64,000 nucleotides of DNA from Moringa oleifera (taxonomy: Eukaryota > Streptophyta > Magnoliopsida > Brassicales > Moringaceae). Shown in pieces: positions 25,060 through 36,253 of this stretch. Position numbers and translations under genes: made by a program. The notes under the pieces are model-generated. The model was not told where the DNA came from. It ran no database searches and was given only the letters and a program-made list of their open reading frames with translations. Every line of letters starts with the position of its first letter. The stretch's first letter is position 1. The DNA lies in contig JAJFZO010000028.1 in assembly GCA_021397835.1 (NCBI GenBank), forward strand, positions 3,767,501 through 3,831,500, given 5' to 3'.

Positions 25060-27567
25060 GAAATAATATCAAAATCTATAGATATTCAAAATCTTAAGTA
25101 TACCATTGCATAAACCAAAAAAATTGGATCTTTCAATTTTCAAAAGTAAAACCAATGTAAAGTTTCGATTTCAATGAGAAATACCAACTTGGATTTTCCC
25201 TTCTGTGACAAAACATCACTTAAAAAAAAGATACAAATTAATGAAAATAATAAATAAAATTAAACATCAATTGAAAGTGATACAAATAAATAAAGATAAT
25301 TTATAAAAAGCAAATTTGAAGATACTAAAATTCTAAATTTAAAAATACAGAAAAAAGATAATTAAAGTATATTTACAAATCTTTTAATATTGACGAACAA
25401 TACAATCTTGAGTTTCACTTATGTAATATAAAAATTTTGAAATATACATATATAAATTAAAAAATAATAAATAAATTTTAACATCAGCTGAAAATGATAC
25501 GAATAAATAAGAATAGTATAAAAAAATAAATTTTAAGATACTTGAAATTTTAAATATAAAATTATATTTTTTATAAAAATATAAAATTACTTATACATAT
25601 TAAAGTGGGACTTGTTATTTTAAGGAGCAACACCAACATGGAGTTTTACTTGTACAACAAAACAATTGCAAAAAAATGGCAGCTTAATAAAATAAATAAA
25701 TAAATGAAATAAAATAAACAAAGTAAACCCCGATAAAAATAATGCAAATAAATAAGAATAACATAAAAAAATAATTGAAGATATTTGAATTTTTAATTGT
25801 AAAATTATATAAAATGATGCCTATTTATATTTCAACTTGTAAGAGCAACACCAATTTGGGGTTTTACTTTTGCAATGAATTTATTTTAAAATACTTAAAA
25901 TATAAATTCGAAGATAATTACATATCAATAAGAATAGTATCAAAGACATTTGAAGACACTTAAAATACTAGATATAAATTTATATAAAAAAATAATAAAA
26001 ATGATACATGTAGATATTTAATTTAATTTAATCTTCAAGTGTAACAATAACTTGGGCTTTTACTTCATCAACAAAGCACCACTAAAATCAATGTAGATTA
26101 ATAATAATAAATAAATAAATTTTAAAATTAATTAAAAGTGATATATATCATTAAAAATAATATAAATAAATCAAAGTTAAAGATCCTCAAAGTCCAAAAT
26201 ATGAAATTGTATAAAGAGAAGCAATCAAACTAATATACAAAGATCTTTCAAACTTCAAAAACGATTCGGTTCTGAAGTTTCATTTTTGCAACAAACATCC
26301 GTAAAAAAGATAAAAAAATAAAAAATAAAATTAACTATTAATTATTAACTAAAAATTATATGAATTAATAAGAATAATAAAAAAATTAAATTTGATGATA
26401 TTCAAAATTTTAAATATAAAATAATACAAATTGAAACAATTGAATTGATACCTATAGATATTTCAATATTCAAGAATAATACATACCAACTTGCAGTTTC
26501 ACTTCTAGATCAAAACACAGTAGAAAGAAATATAAATTTATAAAAAATAATAAAAATAATAACTTCAATTAAAAGTGATATAAATAAATCAAAATAATAT
26601 AAAAATTATTAGAATTTAAAGATTACCAAAAGTCTTAAATATAAATTATAGAAACATAAATAGTAATGATACCTACAAAATTTCAGTCTTCAAGAGTAAT
26701 CCTAACTTAATTTCTGCAACAAAATACATAGCTGAAAATGACGATAAAAGTCAATAGAATAATACGAAATTTAGTATTAACTCAAAGTGAACAAATCACT
26801 AAAATAAGACGAAATATATTTATATTAGATATTTTAATTTTTAAAAATAATATTAATTTGAAGTCCCGCTTTTGTAACAAAAATGATATAGATCAATAAA
26901 ATAATAAACAAAATTTAAGATTAATTGAAAGTGATATAGATTAATAAGAATATATACAAAGGACAAAATTGAAAATAATCACAATCTTAAATATAAAATT
27001 ATATAAATATAAATAATTAAAGTAATCTTTTCAGATTTTCTAATCTTTAAGAGTAATGTTAACTTGGAGTTTCATTTTTATAACAAAATACCATGAAAAT
27101 GACACAAATTAGTGAGAATAATAAAAATTAAAATTTAACAATATTTCAAAGTTATATAGGTCGATAAAAATAACATAAAAATAAAATTTAAAATACTTAA
27201 ATATAAATTTAAAAATATTTAAAATCTTAAATATAAAATTATACACATAGAAACAATCAAGGTGATATCGAAATCTACAAAATTTTAATGTGGACGAGCA
27301 ATCTTAACTTTGATTTCCCTTCTACAATGAAACACCATAAAAACAAATATATAGATGAATAAGAATATTAAATAAAACTTAATATCAGTTCAAAAGTGTT
27401 ACAAATCAATAAGAATAACATCAATAAAATAAAATAAAGTTAAAGATACTCAAAATTCTAAATATAAAATTGCATAACAAAAACAATCAAAGTGATTACA
27501 ATATTCATATCTTTCAATCTTCAAGAATAATACCAATTTGAGGTTTCATTTCTTCAAATAAGTTAAT

Positions 27568-27605
<38 letters not shown>

Positions 27606-27800
27606 TAAGAATAATAAACTAAATTTAAAGTGAGCTATAAGTGATACAAATTAATAAAAATAACATGAAAAAAATTAAATTTTCAAATACGTGAAATCCC
27701 AAATATCAAATTTTATAAATAGCAACAATCAAATCAATACCTATTTTTTTTTTTTTTAAATTTTCAAGAGCAATACCAACTTGAAATTTCTTAAAGTTAT
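25060..27800. repeat. Diverged AT-rich tandem array, about 215-bp unit, about 13 copies
   Basis: A block resembling AAGAGTAATACCAACTTGGA then GTTTCACTTYTGCAACAAAACACC recurs near 25185, 25400, 25625, 25840, 26036, 26260, 26485, 26690, 26845, 27050, 27290, 27525 and 27765. The spacings are 155-240 bp, mostly 205-240. Between the blocks each unit carries, in the same order, AAAGTGATACAAAT, AATAAGAATAA, a GAAGATACTTAAAATCTTAAATATAAAATTATA-like stretch (variable) and CAATCAAAGTGATACC. Units differ a good deal, so the array is old. There are no long open frames. It is satellite-like DNA of unknown class. Confidence 0.75.
27575..27602. repeat. (AT)n microsatellite inside the tandem array
   Basis: A run of about 13 AT units sits within one unit of the 215-bp array and helps lengthen that unit to about 240 bp. 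Confidence 0.9.
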
Positions 27801-28041
27801 AGTAAGTCGCAGATTCATAAAATTATTTGTAGGCATTTGAAACTCAAATTGAACCATTCTTATTAATCATATATTTTTGATTGATATAAAGTTTATAAGA
27901 ATTTAAACTTAAATGAAATTCAAAATTAAAATTCAAAATCTTTTAAATAAATATTCTCATTAAATAAAACTACATTATGTATGTAAATAAACTTAAAAGA
28001 CATAAGCAAGTGTTTTTAAAGCCTCCACATCAACTTCTCAT

Positions 28042-28043
<2 letters not shown>

Positions 28044-28080
<37 letters not shown>
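28044..28080. repeat. (TA)n microsatellite
   Basis: An uninterrupted TA run of about 18 units. Confidence 0.95.
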
Positions 28081-28084
<4 letters not shown>

Positions 28085-29675
28085 CTATTACTATTAGATA
28101 TATTTATAATGTCAAATTTTAAAAATATATTATTATTCTTAATATTTATCTATATACTTTTAAACTTTAAATTTAGCAATAATTATCTGCAAAATTTTAA
28201 TTTTTGTACTAATTGGATAGTGTTTATGTACAAATTAATATAAAATTGTATGTATGTTAATTTCAAAAATTTTATCAAAATATTATTAAACTTAATTTAA
28301 TGATAAATTTACTTTTAAAGTAGTAGAGTTTTAAATGGTAACTATTTATAATTCAAACTTAAATTTAGTGATAAATTTAATTTTAAAATATTGATCATTA
28401 TACATAGACGAATGAACACCGTTAACTCACTTAGTATGAAAAGTTTGATAAATTTTCATTTAAAAAATTGAATTTGTTTATCAAATTTATTTTTATTATT
28501 TCATAAATAAAATTTTTGTTTTTATTTATTTTTAACTCATAGGAATGCCATGAAATAAAAATTCAAGTATATGATGCAATCAGGTCAAAGCAGGAAAAGC
28601 ATTTACACAGAATTGTGACACTCTCTTACCCTTGAAAGGTGTTGCATGCAATAAGGTGTATTTTATAAATTTTGATAGAATAGACTGGATTTATATTATT
28701 TTAAATGATATTTTATGGGTAATTGTTTTCTCTTTAAGTTTATTTAAATCTAATAAAATTTTTCATATTTGGGTTTATAATTCTCGTATTTTTCATGTTT
28801 ATATTTTTTGTCAAACTTTTTTCTCATTTTAATTTTATTTTAAAAGTTTATTATATATAATTTTAGATAAAAATTATATAAAACATTAAGGTATGCCTCA
28901 TGTTAACAATCAAACCTTTATGTATTAAAAATTAATAAATTAAATATTAATTTATCAATTTAGTGTAAATTAAACCTTAACTCAAATGGTTATTCGTTGT
29001 TAAAATATGTCAAAAATAATTCAAATAAAATTTTCGTTTCATTTGGAGTTCATCTCTCAAATTTGAATTATTTTTTATTCAATATTTATTTTTATGAAAT
29101 TTTAAATTTTTTAAAATTTTTTTAGTATACAATAAAAATACATATTTACGAAAAATTAAGCCAAAATCCATCCTACAAGACTCAATTTAAATATCTGTAA
29201 TTTTAAATTTTTTAATGTGATTCAAATTGGTAAATTAGGATTTGATTGATAAAATTTTTAAATATTAAAATTTACTTGATAATATAGGGTAAGCACCAAG
29301 ATTTATAACTTTTATATTGTAATTTTTATATATTTTTTCTGAATTTTAAAAATTATAAGAACAAAAATATTATGATATAATTTTTTTCAGAAAAAAATAT
29401 TGTATTTTTTTGTGAAAATTTTGTTACACAAAATGATATTGATAATTAACAAAGATGATAAACAAAGATATAATATATTACTAAATTTTACTTTTTAATA
29501 TTATAATAAATTAAAATTTATCTTTATGCATGTGAAATATTATTTTCCACTATTTAAGTATGGATTTTTTAGACCACATTACTAATAATTGGAATGTAAT
29601 TTATATTATTGAAGCATATAATATATATCTTACCAAGAACTAAATTTTTTAATAAATAATAAAATTAATAAAAAA

Positions 29676-29727
29676 TAATATTTATTATTATTATTATTAT
29701 TTTTCTTATTATTTTATTATTATTATA
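29676..29727. repeat. (ATT)n imperfect microsatellite
   Basis: TTA/ATT trinucleotide units repeat with a short TTTTTCTT interruption in the middle. Confidence 0.85.
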
Positions 29728-30613
29728 TATCCATAATTTGTTTTATGTAAGACTCAGGCACTGTAACAGATTAAAACCGGTGATCCTGATAATAAGATCG
29801 CCATAGTGGTTCCTTTTGAAACCAAATGCAAAATTAATTAAAATTTAGTCAACTTATTTTTATTTTAGAAAGAAACTTCAATAAAGTGTAATTAAGTTAA
29901 AATATAGTATACTGAGAAAAGATAAAACAAAAAACAAAAAAAACTTTTGTTTTTGTTTCGTTATTGATTAGGAATTGATGAAGCAAAATTGGTACCTAAA
30001 ATTGTCTCATAAAAAAAGATTGTCAATCAAAATGGTTTACAATGTCTTGCAGTTCGAATCTTTAGAATCTTTAAAATGTGCCAACAATAGAGAGGCAGAT
30101 ATAGAAGACTTTTTTAAGCAAAATAGTTTGCAAGGTGTTTTCACCAAATTAAAGTGAAAATAAAAGATCAAAATCACTCAAAGCAAATGTAATATTTAAA
30201 TATGTAATATTTTAAAGAATTGAGAATTTTGTTGAAAAAGGCAAGAATGGATGGTATTAATCCCATGCATACAAATGTGCAGTAAGAAGATAATTAACCC
30301 CATTAAATTGCAGGTGCAAACCTACTTGCCAAACATTTAGAATTAATTTTCATTCTTGTTATAATGACAATTCACCAATATTTTCCCTTTAAGTTACAAG
30401 TTAATACTTGTACTTTTGGTAGTTACAACGGGATGATGATTTTGAAATCGGTCCAATACAATTTTGAAAGGAATTGATGATTGATTTTGATAATTTTTTG
30501 CATTTATAATTCAAAATGACAAGTTAAATTTGTTTTCACATTCTTTATTATGTAAAGAGTTGATTTTAGTAATATATAATCGATGTCATCAATGATTTTA
30601 TTACAACTAATTT

Positions 30614-30624
30614 ATCCCACATCG
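30614..30624 (+). promoter_or_regulatory. Exact match to plant snRNA upstream element (USE)
   Basis: ATCCCACATCG matches the plant snRNA-gene upstream element RTCCCACATCG exactly, and a long (TA)n run starts right after it where a TATA box would be. I see no U1-U6 or U3 snRNA sequence in the next few hundred bases. The motif is also spread by repeats in plant genomes. Treat it as a motif match, not a demonstrated promoter. Confidence 0.3.
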
Positions 30625-30625
30625 A

Positions 30626-30626
<1 letters not shown>

Positions 30627-30668
<42 letters not shown>
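30627..30668. repeat. (TA)n microsatellite
   Basis: About 21 TA units directly downstream of the USE-like motif. Confidence 0.95.
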
Positions 30669-30671
<3 letters not shown>

Positions 30672-31019
30672 ATAAGACATCATTTGGAAATAAACTCTAA
30701 TGAAATAGAATTGTATGATTGTGATCAAAAGTGGCTCATTCAGCATCATACATAATGAGAGAAAATTAAGTTACACCCTACCCATCTCTCATAAGGTATT
30801 ATCTACCAATTAGATGTAATATGATTCTTGATGAATCCTTTTAATTGTTGAAGATTTTGAGCATCAATATTTATTATTTGAATACTCCATAATGTATGCA
30901 TATGTCAATTAGATGTAATATAACACTACAAGAGAAACTGTTTTTAATGATAGTATTTTATGGTGGTTTTTTTATGACTGTCTTTAAAAAGTCAAATATA
31001 TGACGATCCTAAGAGAGAT

Positions 31020-32262
31020 TTGTCAATTTCATCTAATCTAAAGAAAACCCTTATGATGTGTTTTTTTCTTTTAATGATTTTGTTTTTAATTTAGATATTT
31101 GATTGAAAGTGCAAGAAGGTGGACTTTTACCCAAGCCCTGTTGGGGATTATATTACATATTCAATCATTTGGTCTACATTTGATTTTGTTTAATTTTGTT
31201 ATTTGTTTAATAAAAGATATGTTTAAATTATTTTGAGAGAAGTGCAAGAGAGCCGACTTGAACCCAAACTCTCTTAATCAACCATATGAAACTTTAACCA
31301 CTCGATCAATGGAAATCTTATACAATGATTTTAGTAGCAATAGATGTTAAATAGTATATGTGATTTACTGTAATACTTAAGGATCTTTCACTCACACATA
31401 TAGTGCATGCTTCACTCTTTCAGTACACTTCCTTCACTTTCCCATGGAAACCATTATTTCAAACTAAAATTTCTCTCTTTTAGTGTTACATAATCAATGT
31501 AAAGCTTCATTCTTTTGAGAAATTTTGTGAAATAGGCATCACATACTATCGGATGATACATTAAAGCAAGGAAAGTGGTATGTGAAACTAATAAAACCTT
31601 AGTCTCGCAGTATGAGAGAAAAAGAGAGATTTTTATCAAGTTTTACAATTTGTTACATAGTTTTGTTCTAAATTTTTCTTCTATTTTATTGAGTTACCAA
31701 TGTTTACATCATTTGATTTTGTTGATGAACAAATTTTTCACATTTTTCATGTTTAGGTGTTTCTCTCATCTGGATGCACTCATGTTTGTTACCTTTTTAA
31801 TTAAGAGTATGTGATGCATTTTTGTTGAAGCATAAAAGTTTGACCATATTTAGCATTTTGTTTGTTTGTTTATATGAGATTTGATATACATCCATGCCTT
31901 TCATTGGAAAATTATGCTTTTTTTGATTGGAAATAATAGTGGATAACTCCTAGCTACAAACTTTCGCTTGTGAGTGTAACTTTAAGAGCAATAGAAGTAA
32001 AGGAAACTAGAACCTTGTTGTAGGGGAGTAAACCCACTAGTGAATTAGGATGCAACAAATGGAATGAAAGATATAACAATCATAAAAGCGATCTCATTGA
32101 GAATGACTATAGCATTTTCATAAATAAGTAAAACAACACATTGGAAGAGAAAGGCAGAAGTAGTCAATTAGACAGTGGTCAGAGCAATAACTCTTTGATG
32201 AACTTGGTTGAGGTCTGTACCAAAGATAATATGAATGGTAATGTCTTTAAAAAGTAGAGTTA
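31020..32262. other. CACTA 5' region, no exon recognised
   Basis: This is the start of the element's long left arm. A segment at about 31240-31320 on the minus strand resembles tRNA A- and B-box sequences (GAGTGGTTAAAG and GGGTTCAAGTC), but it does not fold into a convincing tRNA. No transposase domain is visible here. Confidence 0.4.
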
Positions 32263-34400
32263 GAGAGTACTTTCCAGTGGCTCATTACCATACTTCACAG
32301 ATGAATAGTTGGATGAGCTTTTAGCATGCATCTGATTGAGATGGTGATGGTCTACATTATGATATTTTAGGTCTTATCATGTTTAGCAAACAAAGTGAGG
32401 TCAATTTTTAAAGCATTTACATGGCATGCAAATGGATTCCTTTTCTAACAGTAAATAGTCAATGACAATAGCCATTTTCCATTGAGTTTACTTTCATACT
32501 AAGAATTTAAAAGCTATAAATACTTTATGTAATGGAGCAAGAATGCATGGTTTGCATTATTTTACTTAATTTCTCTTATTTTTTCCCCTACTATTTTTTG
32601 CTTTGGATCAATGTTAATGTTTCTTATTTACTATTGATAGGAATCTAGCTGTGGATTTATTGTTAAGCTGGTTCTACTTTCATCTTTTCCTAATTCTTAC
32701 TACAATGCCATTAATTTTCATAGTGAGGGTTATAGTTTGATGTTTTATTGAATTTACAATGCATATATGATTATTCTAGCTTTGGAGCCTTGGTTAGCAA
32801 GGTATATTATCATTTTCTCAAATTTAAAGTATGTAGTACATAAACTGGATCTTGGACTCTTTATATAATGCAATCCATGTTGCTTTGTAAAAACGACTAC
32901 TAATATTTTGCTTAGAGAATTCTGCAGCTTTAACTTTGTTCTTGTTGTGATTGTGTTTTTATTAATTTGTCAATTAAAGAGTACTTTAAAGTGGCTCATT
33001 GCCACACTTCACAGATGAATAGTTGGATGAGCTTTTAGCATGCATCTGATTGAGATGGTGATGGTCTGTATTATGGTATTTTAGGTCCAATTGTGTTTAG
33101 AAAAATAAAGTGAGGTTAGTTTTTGAGGTATTTACATGGCATGTAAATGGATTCCTTTTCTGATAGTAAATAGTCAATAATAATAGCCATTTTCTATTGA
33201 GTCTACTTTCATATTAAAAATTTAAAAGCTATGAATACTTTGTGTAATGGAGCAAGAATTCATGGTCTGCATTATTTTACTTAATTTCTCTTATTTTTCC
33301 CCTATTATCTTTTGCTTTGGATCCATGTTCTTGTCTCTTATTTACTGTTGATAGGAATCTGGCTGTGGATCCACGGTTAAGCTGGTTTTATTTTCATTTT
33401 TTCCTAATTCTTGCTGTAATCCTATTAATTTTCACATTAAGGGTTATGGTTTGATGTTTTATTGAATTTATAATGCAAATGTGATTATTATGGTTTTAGA
33501 GCTTTGACTAGTAAGGTACATTATCATTTTCTCAAACTTAAAGCATGTGACACATAAACTGGATGTTGGACTCTCTATATAGTGCAATCCATGTTGCTTT
33601 ACAGAAAAGACTGCTAATATTTCATTTGAAGAATTCTATAGCTGTAACTCTGTTCCTATTATGATCATACATTTATTGATTTGTTAATCAGAGGGTACTT
33701 TCTAGTGGTTCATTGCCGTACTTAACAAAGAAACGGTTCGATGAGCTTTTGGCATGCAAATGATTAAAACTATGGTGGTATGTATAATAGTATTTTAGGT
33801 CCTATTATGTTTAGCAAACAAAGTGAGGTCAGTTTTTGAAGCATTTACATGGTATGTAAATGGATTCCTTTTCTCATAGTAAATAGTCAATGACAATAGC
33901 CATTTTTTATTGGGTCTACTTTCATACTAAAAATTTAAAAGCTATGAATACTTTGTGTAATTGAGCAAGAATGCATGGTCTATATTATTTTACTTGATTT
34001 CTCATATATTCTTCCTTACCATTTTCTACTCTGGATCTATGTTATTGTTTCTTTTTGATTGTTAATCTAGCTGTGGATCCATTGTTCACCTAGTTTTACT
34101 TTCATCTTTTTTTAATTCTTATTGTAATGCAATTAATTTTCACAGTAAGGGTTATAGTTTGATGTTCTATTGAATTTACAATGCATATATGATTATTCTG
34201 GCTTTGGAACCTTGACAAGCAAAGTACGTTATCATTTTCTCAAACTTAAAGCATGTAGTACATAAATTGGATCCTAGACTTTCTATATAGTGCAATCCAT
34301 ATTGCTTTGTAGAAAAGACTTCTAATATTTTGCTTGGAGAATTTTGCAGCTTCAACTTTATTCTTAATGTGATTGCGTCTTTATTTATTTGTCAATCAGT
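32263..34400. repeat. Three tandem copies of a 714-bp unit inside the CACTA element
   Basis: Copies begin near 32263, 32978 and 33691 with GAGAGTACTTTCCAGTGG-like sequence followed by GATGAGCTTTTRGCATGCA. They run in register through CATTTACATGGCATG, TAAATAGTCAATGACAATAG, CTGTGGATCCAT and TTCAACTTTGTTC-like landmarks. Identity is roughly 85-90 percent by eye. No open frame spans a unit. Confidence 0.85.
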
Positions 34401-34497
34401 CTACATGTCTTAAGTAATGCTCCTGAGATTTTGAATTCTAGTTTAGTGTCCACTGTGATGCTAGAAACTGTAAGTAAATCAAGGTAGAAAATATGAG

Positions 34498-34820
34498 TAC
34501 TTCATGTCTAGTTTTAAGTTTCTTACTTCACTAAATGATAAGGCTAGCTTCTTCTTAATCTAGATGACTTATTCAAATATTCATATTGCTCTAAAACTTC
34601 ATTTATGATTGTTATCCATGGTTGAAATTTTTTTATTTTTTCACTGAACATTATTATAGTAGCTGTTAAAAGATATATCTTTATATTAATCTACTTGATG
34701 TCTAGTTTTAAGATTCTTACTTCACTAAATGCATGATGCTAGCTTTTTCTTAATCTGGATGACTTATTCAAATATTCAAATAACTGTAAAACTTCATGTA
34801 TGATTGTTATCCATGGTTCA
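34498..34820. repeat. Direct duplication of about 130 bp
   Basis: Segments at about 34498-34632 and 34690-34822 share TGTCTAGTTTTAAG, TTCTTACTTCACTAAATG, GATGACTTATTCAAATATTC and GATTGTTATCCATGGTT in order. They lie between the third 714-bp unit and a later partial copy. Confidence 0.75.
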
Positions 34821-35139
34821 AATTTTTTATTATTTTACTTAACATTATTAGTACCTATGATTCCATTGATCCCTTTATATGAGATTTTTCTTGCAATTAT
34901 GCATGTGAATATTTGAAGAGGTTGGTCTAGAAATTGCATCTTTTCATATTGATACCTATGATTCTAGCAAATAATAATAATGATAAGAGGACATCCCTCT
35001 TAAGTGTGCTTCAAATTCAAGGTATCAGGAGTTCAATATGCCATTTCAAACTAAAGGAGAACTATCAAACCACAAGTAAAGAAGGTATGAACCAATGGGC
35101 TTCAACAAACTTCTCAAATTTCTAGTATTTTTTCTTTAA

Positions 35140-35690
35140 AGCATAAATCTTTATCCTGTCAATTATTTTTCTAGCAATTTCTTTTATTTTTTCTACTGCT
35201 ATTTCCTACATTGGATCCACATTATTGTTTCTTGTTTACTATTGCTAGGAATCTAGCCGTGGATCCACTACTAAGGTGGTTCTAATTTCATCTTTCTTGA
35301 AGTCATGTTGCAATGCCATTAATTTTCACAGTAAGGGTTAAAGTTTGATGTTCTCCTGAATTTACAATATAGATATGATTATTCTAGCTAAGAAGCCCTA
35401 ACTGACAAGGTATTATCATTTTCTCAAACTTAAAGCATGTAGACATGAAGTGAATACTTGACTCTCTATATACTATAATCCATGTTGCTTAGTAAAAAAA
35501 ATTGCTAATATTTTGCTTGAAGAATTCTACAGCTTCAACTCAATTGTCATTGTGATTGTGTTTTTATTGATTTGTCAAATAGTTTACATGTTTTAAGTAA
35601 TTTTTCTTAAGATTTTGAATTTTAGTTTAGTTTCTACTATAATATTAAAAACTCTAAGTAAATCATGGTAGAAAATATTAATTTTACAAA
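35140..35690. repeat. Partial fourth copy of the 714-bp unit
   Basis: From about 35150 the sequence realigns with the second half of the 714-bp unit (TTGGATCCACATTATTGTTTC, GGAATCTAGCCGTGGATCC-like). It then continues into the segment that follows copy three (GTTTTAAGTAATTTTTCTTAAGATTTTGAATT, variable). A duplication larger than one unit is therefore likely. Confidence 0.65.
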
Positions 35691-36253
35691 TATTTTAAAC
35701 AGTTAATAAATAGCTTATTTACTTAACACACAGTACGTGATGGATTAAGGATTAATCTAGTTGAAGCAAATACAAACCTATAGTAGGAGAATAATTAGTA
35801 AGAGAAAAAGTTTATTGGTATTTAGTTACTTTAGTTAAAGTGAAACTTTTTTAGTATTTCACTTTACTAGTGGAAAATGCTTTTTTCTCTCATAGATGAT
35901 ATAATTCATCATGCAGGATAATTGCAAATCAATAGTCAGTTGCTTGATCAAAGGAAAGGATAGCTTGTTACATATTAATAAATCTTAAGAGAAAAGTCCA
36001 AACCCTTTAGATAGAAGCTACTACTCTTTCTGCATAGCTAATATTATTTCAGGTTACAAATTATTTACTAATCTACTAATCTAGCATGTGTTTAGAGGAA
36101 ATAGTCTTCACTTTTCTTAAGGCCATTCAGTCTAGTAGGCACCTTATTTCTTACTTATTTTTACAATAACATTACTTTGCATGATATGTATTACAGACAT
36201 AATAATCATATATAATAAGTGAGTTTTCTTTTATTTGTCATCATATGATAGAA

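Larger units (their letters stand above)
27811..30613. other. AT-rich spacer, no gene seen
   Basis: Composition is extremely AT-rich with no recognisable coding block. Short frames at 28632-28832 and 29975-30157 match no family. Microsatellites are listed separately. Confidence 0.5.

Noticed and set aside
31240..31320. tRNA-like A and B boxes on the minus strand, with a weaker B-box-like piece near 1190-1205
   Set aside because: No cloverleaf can be drawn and both lie inside CACTA elements; they are too weak to call a tRNA or SINE.
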